DNA of 8,129 nucleotides. Origin: Collinsella sp. (GTDB lineage Bacteria > Actinomycetota > Coriobacteriia > Coriobacteriales > Coriobacteriaceae). This document shows positions 1 through 5,947 of the stretch, piece after piece. The notes under the pieces are model-generated. The model ran no database searches and was not told the DNA's origin. It saw only the letters and a list, made by a program, of their open reading frames with translations. Position 1 is the stretch's first letter; every line of letters starts with the position of its first letter. The DNA is taken from positions 1 to 8,129 of the forward strand of contig JAIHVJ010000081.1 in assembly GCA_022720335.1 (NCBI GenBank), given 5' to 3'. Both the position numbers and the translations under genes were made by a program.

Positions 1-146
1 TGCGCGCGACGGTGGGGGTCGACAACGTGTGCGAGCGGGCAGCGCTCGCGGAGGGGGGCAAACTTATCTTCCCGAAGCTCGCTCACGGCGGCGTGACCGT
101 CGCGTTTTCCAAGGTAACTATTAAACTTTCGTTTAAGGAGCGGTGA
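1..146 (+). CDS. cbiG: Cobalt-precorrin-5A hydrolase CbiG, C-terminal end (partial)
   Basis: Only the last 47 residues are in the window; the first complete codon begins at base 3 and the stop is TGA 144-146. The fragment contains GVDNVCERAAL (fragment residues 5-15) followed by a K-L-A-H-G-G-V-T-V-A segment (25-34). This is the characteristic end of the CbiG C-terminal domain, whose family pattern is G-V-x-x-V-x-E-x-A-A-L, then a lysine and V-T-V-A. CbiG opens the delta-lactone of cobalt-precorrin-5A and releases the C2 fragment as acetaldehyde, giving cobalt-precorrin-5B in the anaerobic pathway. The tail after V-T-V-A is lysine-rich and coded by unusually AT-rich DNA (about 110-136). Its stop overlaps the cobJ ATG by one base (TGATG). 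A stand-alone CobE or another CbiG fusion could share this C-terminal domain, but the anaerobic-pathway neighbours favour CbiG. Confidence 0.85.
   Translation, partial: RATVGVDNVCERAALAEGGKLIFPKLAHGGVTVAFSKVTIKLSFKER
121..136. repeat. Perfect inverted repeat TTAAAC-tttc-GTTTAA in an AT-rich patch
   Basis: TTAAAC (121-126) and GTTTAA (131-136) are exact reverse complements separated by four bases. The repeat lies inside the last codons of cbiG, and its right arm shares two bases with the AAGGAG ribosome binding site of cobJ (135-140). It is the only obviously AT-rich spot in an otherwise very GC-rich window. An RNA hairpin here would have an AT stem and be weak, so a role is unproven. It could be a protein operator, a small structure affecting cobJ translation, or chance. 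Confidence 0.4.
135..140 (+). promoter_or_regulatory. Ribosome binding site AAGGAG of cobJ
   Basis: AAGGAG is a near-consensus Shine-Dalgarno sequence. It lies 5 nt before ATG 146 but only 2 nt before the in-frame GTG at 143, so it decides the cobJ start in favour of 146. Confidence 0.8.
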
Positions 147-889
147 TGGGAAAGCTCTTCGTGGTGGGAATCGGCCCGGGCGGCCCCGACGGCATGACGA
201 TTGCGGCTCGGCGTGCGCTCGAGGCGTCCGACGTCGTTGTGGGTTACACGAAATACGTGGAGCTCGCGCTCGCCGCCGTGCCCGACGCGGCGCATCTCGC
301 GACGCCGATGATGCACGAGGTCGAACGGTGCCGCCTTGCGCTTTCGCGCGCGCAGAGTGGAGAAGCCGTGGCGCTCGTGTGCAGCGGCGACGCGGGCGTG
401 TACGGCATGGCGAGCCCCGTGCTGGAGCTTGCGGAGGACTACCCCGATGTAGACGTGGAAGTTATCGCCGGGGCCACCGCGGCTCAGAGCGGGTCGGCGG
501 TGCTCGGCGCCCCGCTTGCCCACGACTTCGCGGTCGTGTCGCTCTCCGACCTGCTCACGCCATGGGAGGTCATCGAGCGCAGGCTCGCCGCCGTGGCGAG
601 CGCCGACTTCTGCATCTGTTTGTACAACCCGCGCAGCAGAAAGCGCGCCGACAGGCTCTCACGCGCGGCGAAGATTATGCTCGAATGGAAGGCCCCCGAC
701 ACGCTCTGCGGCTGGGTACGTAACATCGGGCGCGAGGGGCAGCAGTCGGGCATGTGCAGGCTCTCCGAGCTGGGGGAGATCGACGCCGATATGTTCACCA
801 CCGTGTTCGTCGGCAACGCGGACACGAAGCGCGTAGGCGGCCGTATGGTCACGCCGCGCGGGTATCGGGAGATTCCATGCGAAAGGTAA
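146..889 (+). CDS. cobJ: Precorrin-3B C(17)-methyltransferase CobJ/CbiH
   Basis: This 247-residue protein is an S-adenosylmethionine-dependent tetrapyrrole methylase. In the anaerobic pathway (where it is called CbiH) it methylates C17 of cobalt-precorrin-3 and drives ring contraction to cobalt-precorrin-4. Visible motifs are the N-terminal VGIGPGG loop (residues 7-13), SGDAGVYGMA (80-89, SAM-binding region), GAPLAHDFAVVSLSDLLTPW (121-140) and LYNPRSRKR (159-167). The last two are hallmarks of the CobJ/CbiH branch rather than other corrin methyltransferases. The length is normal for the single-domain form; there is no fused CbiG domain and no C-terminal extension with iron-sulfur cysteines. 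Start ATG 146 is preferred over GTG 143 because of its AAGGAG spacing. The gene overlaps the cbiG stop by 1 nt and cbiET by 13 nt. Confidence 0.95.
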   Translation: MGKLFVVGIGPGGPDGMTIAARRALEASDVVVGYTKYVELALAAVPDAAHLATPMMHEVERCRLALSRAQSGEAVALVCSGDAGVYGMASPVLELAEDYPDVDVEVIAGATAAQSGSAVLGAPLAHDFAVVSLSDLLTPWEVIERRLAAVASADFCICLYNPRSRKRADRLSRAAKIMLEWKAPDTLCGWVRNIGREGQQSGMCRLSELGEIDADMFTTVFVGNADTKRVGGRMVTPRGYREIPCER

Positions 890-2124
890 CGATCATCGGG
901 GCGGGGCCCGGAAACCCCGACTTGCTCTCGCGCGCGGCGCTCGACGCGATCGACATCGCCGACGTGGTCATCGGCGCTCATCGCGCGCTTGCCGGCATCG
1001 ACGTGCCGCCCGACGTGGTGAGATGCGAGCTCGTGAAGACGGCGGACATCGTCGCCGCGCTCACCGATGCGGCGTCGTGGCGGCGCGCCGTGGTCGTGAT
1101 GACGGGCGATGTGGGGCTGTTCAGCGGCGCGCGCCGCCTGGTGGAGGCGCTCTCCGGCGACGCGCAGGTGGACGTGCGCGTCGTTCCCGGCATAAGCTCA
1201 GCGTCTTATCTCGCCGCGCGCCTCGCGCGTCCATGGCAGGATTGGCGCTTCGCGAGCGCTCACGGCGTGGCGTGCGACATCGTGGCCGAGGCCGAGCGCG
1301 CAGGTGAGCTCTTTCTCGTCACGTCGGGCGGGGAAGACCCCTCGCGGCTTTCGGGCGAGCTTGTGCAGGCGGGCTTCGGGGATGCGCGCGTGACGGTGGC
1401 CGAGCGCCTGTCGTACCCCGACGAGCGCATCACCTGCGCGACCGCAAGTGAAATCGCAGGTCAGACGTTCGACGACTTGAACGTGATGCTTATCGAGTTC
1501 GCATCCCGCGCCGCGAGTTCCCGCTGGCCGTACGCTTCCTCGGGCATTCCCGACGAGCTCTTCATCCGCGGCGACGTTCCCATGACCAAGCAGGAGGTGC
1601 GCGCAGTCGCGCTCGCGAAGCTGCGCCTTACCGCTACCGACACCGTGTGGGACGTCGGAGCCGGCACGGGGAGCGTGTCGATCGAGGCGGCGCTCGTCGC
1701 GCGAGCGGGGTCGGTATGGGCGGTCGAGCGCAACGCGGCCGGCGTGCGGCTCATCCGAGAGAACGCGGATGCATTCGGGTGCGGCAACGTGCATGCGGTC
1801 CCCGGTGTCGCCCCCGAAGCGCTCGCGAAACTGCCCGTTCCCGACGCTGTGTTCGTCGGCGGGAGCGCGGGCGAGCTTCCCTCCATCGTGGAGGCAGCGC
1901 TCGAGAAGAACTCGCAGGTTCGCCTGTGCGTGCCATGCGTCACTGTTGAGACGCTCACCGAGGCGTGCGCGCTCCTCTCGGGTTCGCGCTTTAAGGGGTT
2001 CGAGGCGTGCCAGGTGTCGGCCGCCCGCGCCGAGGCTGTAGGCTCGCACCATCTTATGAAGGCGCAAAACCCCGTGTTCCTCGTCAGCGCGCGTGGTGCA
2101 GGTGGGGAAGGCGGCGCCCGGTGA
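877..2124 (+). CDS. cbiET: Bifunctional CbiE-CbiT (CobL-type) cobalt-precorrin methyltransferase/decarboxylase
   Basis: The 415-residue product is a fusion of two methyltransferases. Residues 1 to about 210 are CbiE, a tetrapyrrole methylase, with IIGAGPGNPDL (6-16), TGDVGLFSGAR (76-86), PGISS (104-108) and NVMLIE (202-207). Residues about 223-415 are CbiT, with the family signature GIPDELF...DVPMTKQEVRA (223-243) and the Rossmann SAM-binding motif VWDVGAGTGSVSIE (257-270). In the anaerobic route CbiT methylates C15 and decarboxylates the C12 acetate of cobalt-precorrin-6B, and CbiE then methylates C5 of cobalt-precorrin-7. The fused form is called CobL in aerobic organisms; the CbiG neighbour argues for the anaerobic substrate. 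ATG 877 lies 13 nt inside the end of cobJ and has GGGAG (867-871) 5 nt upstream. An in-frame extension to ATG 754 would lie wholly inside cobJ and precede the conserved N-terminus, so it is rejected. The stop shares GTGA with the cbiA start. Confidence 0.95.
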   Translation: MRKVTIIGAGPGNPDLLSRAALDAIDIADVVIGAHRALAGIDVPPDVVRCELVKTADIVAALTDAASWRRAVVVMTGDVGLFSGARRLVEALSGDAQVDVRVVPGISSASYLAARLARPWQDWRFASAHGVACDIVAEAERAGELFLVTSGGEDPSRLSGELVQAGFGDARVTVAERLSYPDERITCATASEIAGQTFDDLNVMLIEFASRAASSRWPYASSGIPDELFIRGDVPMTKQEVRAVALAKLRLTATDTVWDVGAGTGSVSIEAALVARAGSVWAVERNAAGVRLIRENADAFGCGNVHAVPGVAPEALAKLPVPDAVFVGGSAGELPSIVEAALEKNSQVRLCVPCVTVETLTEACALLSGSRFKGFEACQVSAARAEAVGSHHLMKAQNPVFLVSARGAGGEGGAR

Positions 2125-3503
2125 GCACGTCCATCCCGCGCTTCATGGTCGCTGCGCCCTCGAGTGGGAGCGGCAAGACGGTCGTAACGTGCGCGCTCCT
2201 GCGCGCGTTCGCGCGCCGCGGCCTTGCATGCGCGGCCTTCAAATGCGGCCCCGACTACATTGACCCGCTCTTTCATCGCCGCGTCGTGGGTGCGCGCTCG
2301 GGCAACTTAGACGGCTTCTTCACCGACGCCCCGACGCTGCGCGCCCTGCTCGCACGCGGCGCCGCGGGCGCGGATGTCGCGGTGCTCGAGGGGGTCATGG
2401 GCTTCTACGACGGCATGGCGCCCGGCGTGGCCGACGCGAGCAGCTACCAGGTTGCGCGCGACACGGAAACGCCGGTCGTTTTAGTGGTGAACGGGCGCGG
2501 GGCGTCTTTATCGCTCGCCGCCGTAATCCGCGGCATCGCCGAGTTCCTGCCTTGTGCGAACGTGCGCGGCGTCGTGCTGAACAAGACGAGCGCCGCTGCC
2601 TGCGCCTACGCGGCGCCTGCGATCGAGAAGCACACGGGCGTCGCGGTTTTGGGTAATATTCCCGCCGACGAGGCGTTCTCGCTCGAAAGCCGGCATCTGG
2701 GGCTTGTGACCGCCGACGAAGTCAAGCAGCTCTCCGCGCGCATCGACAAGATGGCCGAGCTGGTGGAAAAGAGCGTCAACGTCGACCGCTTGCTTGAAAT
2801 AGCGGCGACGGCACCCGATATCTGCGAGGAACCTTATCGGTTGGAGCCGATCGCGGGAGCGCGGCCCATCGTCGCCGTCGCGCGTGACGAGGCGTTCTCG
2901 TTTTACTACGAGGAGAACCTGCGCGCGCTCGAGGACCTGGGTTGCGAGCTGGCCTTTTTCAGCCCCCTGTGTGATAGCGAGTTGCCCCGGGGGACAAGCG
3001 CCCTCTATCTGGGGGGCGGCTACCCGGAGCTCCATGCGCGGCAGCTCTCCGAGAACGCGCCGATGCGCGAGGCGGTGCGGCGCGCGGTGGAATCTGGCAT
3101 GCCGACGGTCGCCGAATGCGGTGGGTTTCTGTATCTGCAGCGCGAAATCGCCGATAGCGAGGGGCGGCGCTGGCCTGTTGCGGGCGCCCTTGAGGGCGTA
3201 AGCGAGAACGGGGGAAGGCTGTCCCATTTCGGGTACGTGGAGCTCACTTCTCAACGCGACGGGCTCTACGGGCCGCGCGGCACACGCATCCGCGCGCACG
3301 AGTTCCACTACTGGCAGTCCACCTGCCCGGGCGGCGACTTCTGGGCGCAGAAGCCCCGGCGCGACAAGGGCTGGCCGTGCATGACGACCACCCCGTCCCT
3401 GGTTGCGGGCTTCCCGCATGTGTACTATCCTGCGAACCCCGACGTTGCGCGCGCGTTCGCGTCTGCCGCAGCGTCGTTCGCAGAGAGGAGACGGCATGGC
3501 TGA
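2121..3503 (+). CDS. cbiA: Cobyrinate a,c-diamide synthase CbiA (CobB family)
   Basis: This 460-residue glutamine- and ATP-dependent amidase converts the a- and c-acetate side chains of cobyrinic acid to amides. The N-terminal dethiobiotin-synthetase-like half has the P-loop APSSGSGKT (residues 12-20), FKCGPDYIDP (40-49), GNLDG (61-65) and LEGVMGFYDG (89-98). The C-terminal class-I glutaminase half has YLGGGYPELHA, the nucleophile Cys333 in AECGGFLYL, HEFHYW (393-398) and GFPHVYY with His433, the likely triad histidine. The start is GTG 2121 in a GTGA overlap with cbiET; GGGGAAGG (2104-2111) lies 9 nt upstream. An in-frame ATG at 2145 is a weaker alternative because it lies only three residues before the P-loop. 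The gene overlaps cobT by 8 nt. The same fold in aerobic organisms (CobB) acts on hydrogenobyrinate, but the neighbours favour CbiA. The motifs appear intact. Confidence 0.94.
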   Translation: MSTSIPRFMVAAPSSGSGKTVVTCALLRAFARRGLACAAFKCGPDYIDPLFHRRVVGARSGNLDGFFTDAPTLRALLARGAAGADVAVLEGVMGFYDGMAPGVADASSYQVARDTETPVVLVVNGRGASLSLAAVIRGIAEFLPCANVRGVVLNKTSAAACAYAAPAIEKHTGVAVLGNIPADEAFSLESRHLGLVTADEVKQLSARIDKMAELVEKSVNVDRLLEIAATAPDICEEPYRLEPIAGARPIVAVARDEAFSFYYEENLRALEDLGCELAFFSPLCDSELPRGTSALYLGGGYPELHARQLSENAPMREAVRRAVESGMPTVAECGGFLYLQREIADSEGRRWPVAGALEGVSENGGRLSHFGYVELTSQRDGLYGPRGTRIRAHEFHYWQSTCPGGDFWAQKPRRDKGWPCMTTTPSLVAGFPHVYYPANPDVARAFASAAASFAERRRHG

Positions 3504-4638
3504 AGCAACCGAAACCGCGCTTGCCTGCATCCGCGAGCAAGTCGAGCGCGCGTTCTCGTCGGCGCCGGGCGCCGTGCTCGAAGCCGCGCTCTCCCGGATC
3601 GCGCCCGCAGACGAGTGCGCCCGCGCCGCCGCGTACGCCGCGTGGGACTCCATCGCGCACCCCTTGGGGGGATTGGGCGACTTTGAAGACGCCGTCGCGT
3701 GTATCGCCGCAGCTCAGGGGAGCGCCGAGGTGGTCGAGTTTCCCCGTGCGCTCGCGGTATTCTTCTCCGACAACGGGGTCGTTGCCGAAGGCGTGTCGCA
3801 AAGCGGGCAAGACGTGACGCGAGTCGTCGCGCGCAACATGTGCGAGGGGGCCACGAGCGCCTGCCGCATGGCGGCGTTCGCGGGTGCCGAGGTCGTGCCC
3901 GTCGACGTGGGTATGGCCTGGGGCATAGAAGACGCGCGCATGGTGCGCGCGAACGTGCGGCGGGGGAGCGGCAACATCGCGTACGGCCCCGCTATGTCTC
4001 GCGATGGGGCCGTGCGCGCGATCGAGGTCGGAATCGCCGTCGCGTGCGGGCTTGCCCGCGCCGGCGTGCGCCTTCTCGCCGCGGGCGAGATGGGCATCGG
4101 CAACACGACCACCTCGGCGGCGGTGGCCGCAGTGCTCCTCCGGACGGACGCGCGGAGTCTCGTCGGGCGCGGCGCGGGTCTCTCGGACGCCTCGCTCGCG
4201 CGCAAGCGCGACGTGGTCGAGCGCGCTATCGACGCGAACTCGCCCGATCCCGCCGACCCGATCGACGTGCTCTCGAAGGTGGGCGGCTTCGACATCGCGG
4301 CGATGTGCGGTTTCTACCTGGGGGCCGCGGCCTCGAAGGCGCCGGCGCTCCTCGACGGGGTCATATCCTGCACGGCGGCCCTGTGCGCGGCGCGCCTGTG
4401 CCCCAACGCCTTGGGTTACCTCGTGGGCACCCACACATCAAGCGAACCCGCAAGCCAGGAGCTCCTTCGCGAGCTCGGCATAAAGGCACCCCTCGACGCA
4501 GGCATGCACTTGGGCGAGGGCGCGGGCGCCATGGCGTATCTGCCCCTTCTGGATTCGGCGCTGCGCGTGTACCGGGATGGGAAGACGTTCACGGCGACTG
4601 GCATGGCTGCTTACGAGCATTTCGAGGCCGGGAAATGA
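3496..4638 (+). CDS. cobT: Nicotinate-nucleotide:dimethylbenzimidazole phosphoribosyltransferase CobT
   Basis: CobT transfers phosphoribose from nicotinate mononucleotide to the lower-ligand base, giving alpha-ribazole 5'-phosphate. The 380-residue product carries the family motifs in order: FFSDNGVVAEGVSQSGQDVT (residues 89-108, base-binding region), AGEMGIGNTTTSAAV (196-210, phosphate-binding loop) and LDAGMHLGEGAGAMAYLPLL (333-352). Glu341 in LGEGAGA corresponds to the catalytic base Glu317 of the Salmonella enzyme. The SDNGVVAEGVSQSG wording is closer to Firmicutes CobT proteins than to the AxDHGV type, and the protein is slightly longer than the usual 350 or so residues. ATG 3496 has AGGAG (3486-3490) at 5 nt spacing and overlaps cbiA by 8 nt; the upstream in-frame ATG at 3403 would add 31 residues wholly inside cbiA and is rejected. 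The lower-ligand base actually used by this organism cannot be read from the sequence. Confidence 0.95.
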   Translation: MAEATETALACIREQVERAFSSAPGAVLEAALSRIAPADECARAAAYAAWDSIAHPLGGLGDFEDAVACIAAAQGSAEVVEFPRALAVFFSDNGVVAEGVSQSGQDVTRVVARNMCEGATSACRMAAFAGAEVVPVDVGMAWGIEDARMVRANVRRGSGNIAYGPAMSRDGAVRAIEVGIAVACGLARAGVRLLAAGEMGIGNTTTSAAVAAVLLRTDARSLVGRGAGLSDASLARKRDVVERAIDANSPDPADPIDVLSKVGGFDIAAMCGFYLGAAASKAPALLDGVISCTAALCAARLCPNALGYLVGTHTSSEPASQELLRELGIKAPLDAGMHLGEGAGAMAYLPLLDSALRVYRDGKTFTATGMAAYEHFEAGK

Positions 4639-5183
4639 CGGTAACGCTCGTCATCGGCGCCGCCGCGAGCGGCAAGAGCGCCTACGCCGAGTCCCTGTGC
4701 CTCGGGCACGACGGACCCCGCGTGTACCTGGCAACGATGGAGCCCTTCGGGGAAGAGGGCGCCCGCCGCATCGCGTGCCATCGGGCGCTGCGCGAGGGCA
4801 AGGGGTTTTCCACCCTCGAGCGCACGCGTGACGTGGGCGCCGCAGTGTCCGGGCTTCCGTGCGGCTGCACGCTTCTTTTGGAGGACGTGGGCAACCTGGT
4901 TGCGAACGAGCTTTTCGCGGAAGGCGGCTTGTCCCCACGTGACCCCGACGCTGCGGCGCGCGAGGTGCTCGGAGGCATCGAACGGCTCGCTCAGGCCGCT
5001 GCGTATACGGTGGTGGTCTCCGTCGACGTGTTCGCCGATGGGATGCGCTACGATGAGGGGACCGAGGCATGGAGGCGCGCGCTTGCGCGCGTGAACGCGG
5101 GCGTGGCGGCGCTGGCCGACCGCGCAGTCGAAGTGGTGTGCGGGATTCCCGTGTGGATGAAAGGCGAAGGGCCTACAAGGTGA
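4635..5183 (+). CDS. cobU: Adenosylcobinamide kinase / adenosylcobinamide-phosphate guanylyltransferase CobU
   Basis: CobU phosphorylates adenosylcobinamide and transfers GMP to it, giving the AdoCbi-GDP used by CobS. The 182-residue protein has the P-loop GAAASGKS (residues 8-15), YLAT (31-34), RIACHR with His49 as the probable guanylylated histidine (His46 in Salmonella CobU), the Walker-B-like LLEDVGNLVANELF (81-94) and a C-terminal VVCGIPVWMKG. The LVANELF wording resembles clostridial CobU. The element after the last strand, T-N-E-V-G-x-G-I-V-P in classical CobU, reads S-V-D-V-F-A-D-G here (129-136), so the usual N-E pair is V-D. The start ATG 4635 forms ATGA with the cobT stop, and GAGG (4624-4627) lies 7 nt upstream. 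The stop forms GTGA with the cobS start. Product identity is secure; whether the enzyme has both activities is not shown. Confidence 0.92.
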   Translation: MTVTLVIGAAASGKSAYAESLCLGHDGPRVYLATMEPFGEEGARRIACHRALREGKGFSTLERTRDVGAAVSGLPCGCTLLLEDVGNLVANELFAEGGLSPRDPDAAAREVLGGIERLAQAAAYTVVVSVDVFADGMRYDEGTEAWRRALARVNAGVAALADRAVEVVCGIPVWMKGEGPTR

Positions 5184-5947
5184 AGATAGCAGAGGCAATC
5201 GGCGCGGCGTTCGGAACGTTCTCGCGCATCCCCGTCCCGAAATCGACCTGGACCGATTTCGGATCAACCCATGCGCTTGCCGCGTTTCCCCTGGTGGGCG
5301 TTGCGGAAGGCTTCCTCATGACGGCGTGGGGGTACATGGCGAACCTGTTCGGCGTGCCCGCGACCATCGTCGCGGCTGTGCTCGTGGCGCTGCCTGTGGC
5401 GGTGACGGGAGGCATCCACCTAGACGGGCTCTGCGACACCTCCGATGCGCTTGCAAGTTGGGCCTCACGCGAGCGAAAGCTCGAGATCATGCACGACCCG
5501 CGGGCGGGCGCCTTCGGGGTCATCGGTGTTGTCGTGTACCTTATTCTGCAGTTTTCCCTGTTCACCGCGCTGCCGCTTACGGCGGGGTCGTTCCTTGCGC
5601 TTCTGTGCTCGCTCGTGTTCTCCCGCGCGCTTTCGGGGCTCGCCGTTGAATGTTGGCCTGCCGCGCGGGCGGACGGCATGGCCGCGGGACTCTCGCCTTC
5701 GAAGAAGCGCGCGGCGATCGTCGTGCCGCTTTGCGCTTTCGCTGCGGCTTCGGCTGCAGGGATGGTCGCGTGCGCTCGGGCCGTCGGCGCCCTTATGGCG
5801 GTGGCGGGGCTTTTGGCGCTCGCGTGGTATCGCCATGTTGCCCTGTCCCGCTTCGGCGGGGTGACGGGGGATTTGGCCGGATGGTTTCTGCAATGGGCCG
5901 AGCTCGCGATGCTTGCCATGCTGGTGGCGGGGGGCATGCTCCTATGA
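5180..5947 (+). CDS. cobS: Adenosylcobinamide-GDP ribazoletransferase (cobalamin synthase) CobS
   Basis: CobS is an integral membrane enzyme that joins AdoCbi-GDP to alpha-ribazole or its 5'-phosphate in the last assembly step. The 255-residue protein shows the family hallmarks GGIHLDGLCDTSDA (residues 77-90, acidic, probably metal-binding), HDPRAGAFGVIG (105-116) and RFGGVTGD (224-231). Hydrophobic stretches at about 34-58, 60-78, 110-133, 136-148, 178-198, 202-216 and 239-255 fit the multi-pass topology. The start is GTG 5180 in a GTGA overlap with the cobU stop; GAAGGG (5166-5171) lies 8 nt upstream. An upstream ATG at 5069 would extend through cobU coding sequence into residues unlike CobS, so it is rejected. 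The stop overlaps the next gene in ATGA. The length is normal and no key motif is missing. Confidence 0.95.
   Translation: MKIAEAIGAAFGTFSRIPVPKSTWTDFGSTHALAAFPLVGVAEGFLMTAWGYMANLFGVPATIVAAVLVALPVAVTGGIHLDGLCDTSDALASWASRERKLEIMHDPRAGAFGVIGVVVYLILQFSLFTALPLTAGSFLALLCSLVFSRALSGLAVECWPAARADGMAAGLSPSKKRAAIVVPLCAFAAASAAGMVACARAVGALMAVAGLLALAWYRHVALSRFGGVTGDLAGWFLQWAELAMLAMLVAGGMLL

Noticed and set aside
93..124. A possible internal promoter (GTGACC ... TATTAA) upstream of cobJ
   Set aside because: Each hexamer matches only 4 of 6 consensus bases and the spacing is about 20 nt, too long for a convincing sigma-70-type promoter.
1..146. A cobalamin riboswitch upstream of cobJ
   Set aside because: The region is coding sequence for the CbiG C-terminus, and no B12-box-like sequence or room for the aptamer is present.
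2007..2120. An upstream ATG extension of cbiA
   Set aside because: It would add 38 residues lying wholly within the end of cbiET, before the usual CbiA N-terminus; GTG 2121 has a good ribosome binding site.
2508..3653. A 381-residue minus-strand open frame opposite cbiA
   Set aside because: Same shadow-frame character; the + strand carries an intact CbiA with catalytic residues.
3244..4434. A 396-residue minus-strand open frame opposite cbiA and cobT
   Set aside because: Low-complexity Arg/His/Ala/Gly-rich translation with no motif, fully antisense to the conserved cobT and the end of cbiA.
5847..5860. CCCGC-TTCG-GCGGG, a perfect stem with a UUCG tetraloop
   Set aside because: It encodes the conserved RFGG part of the CobS motif RFGGVTGD, so protein constraint plus GC-rich codon choice explains it. 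No U-tract follows, so it is not a terminator.
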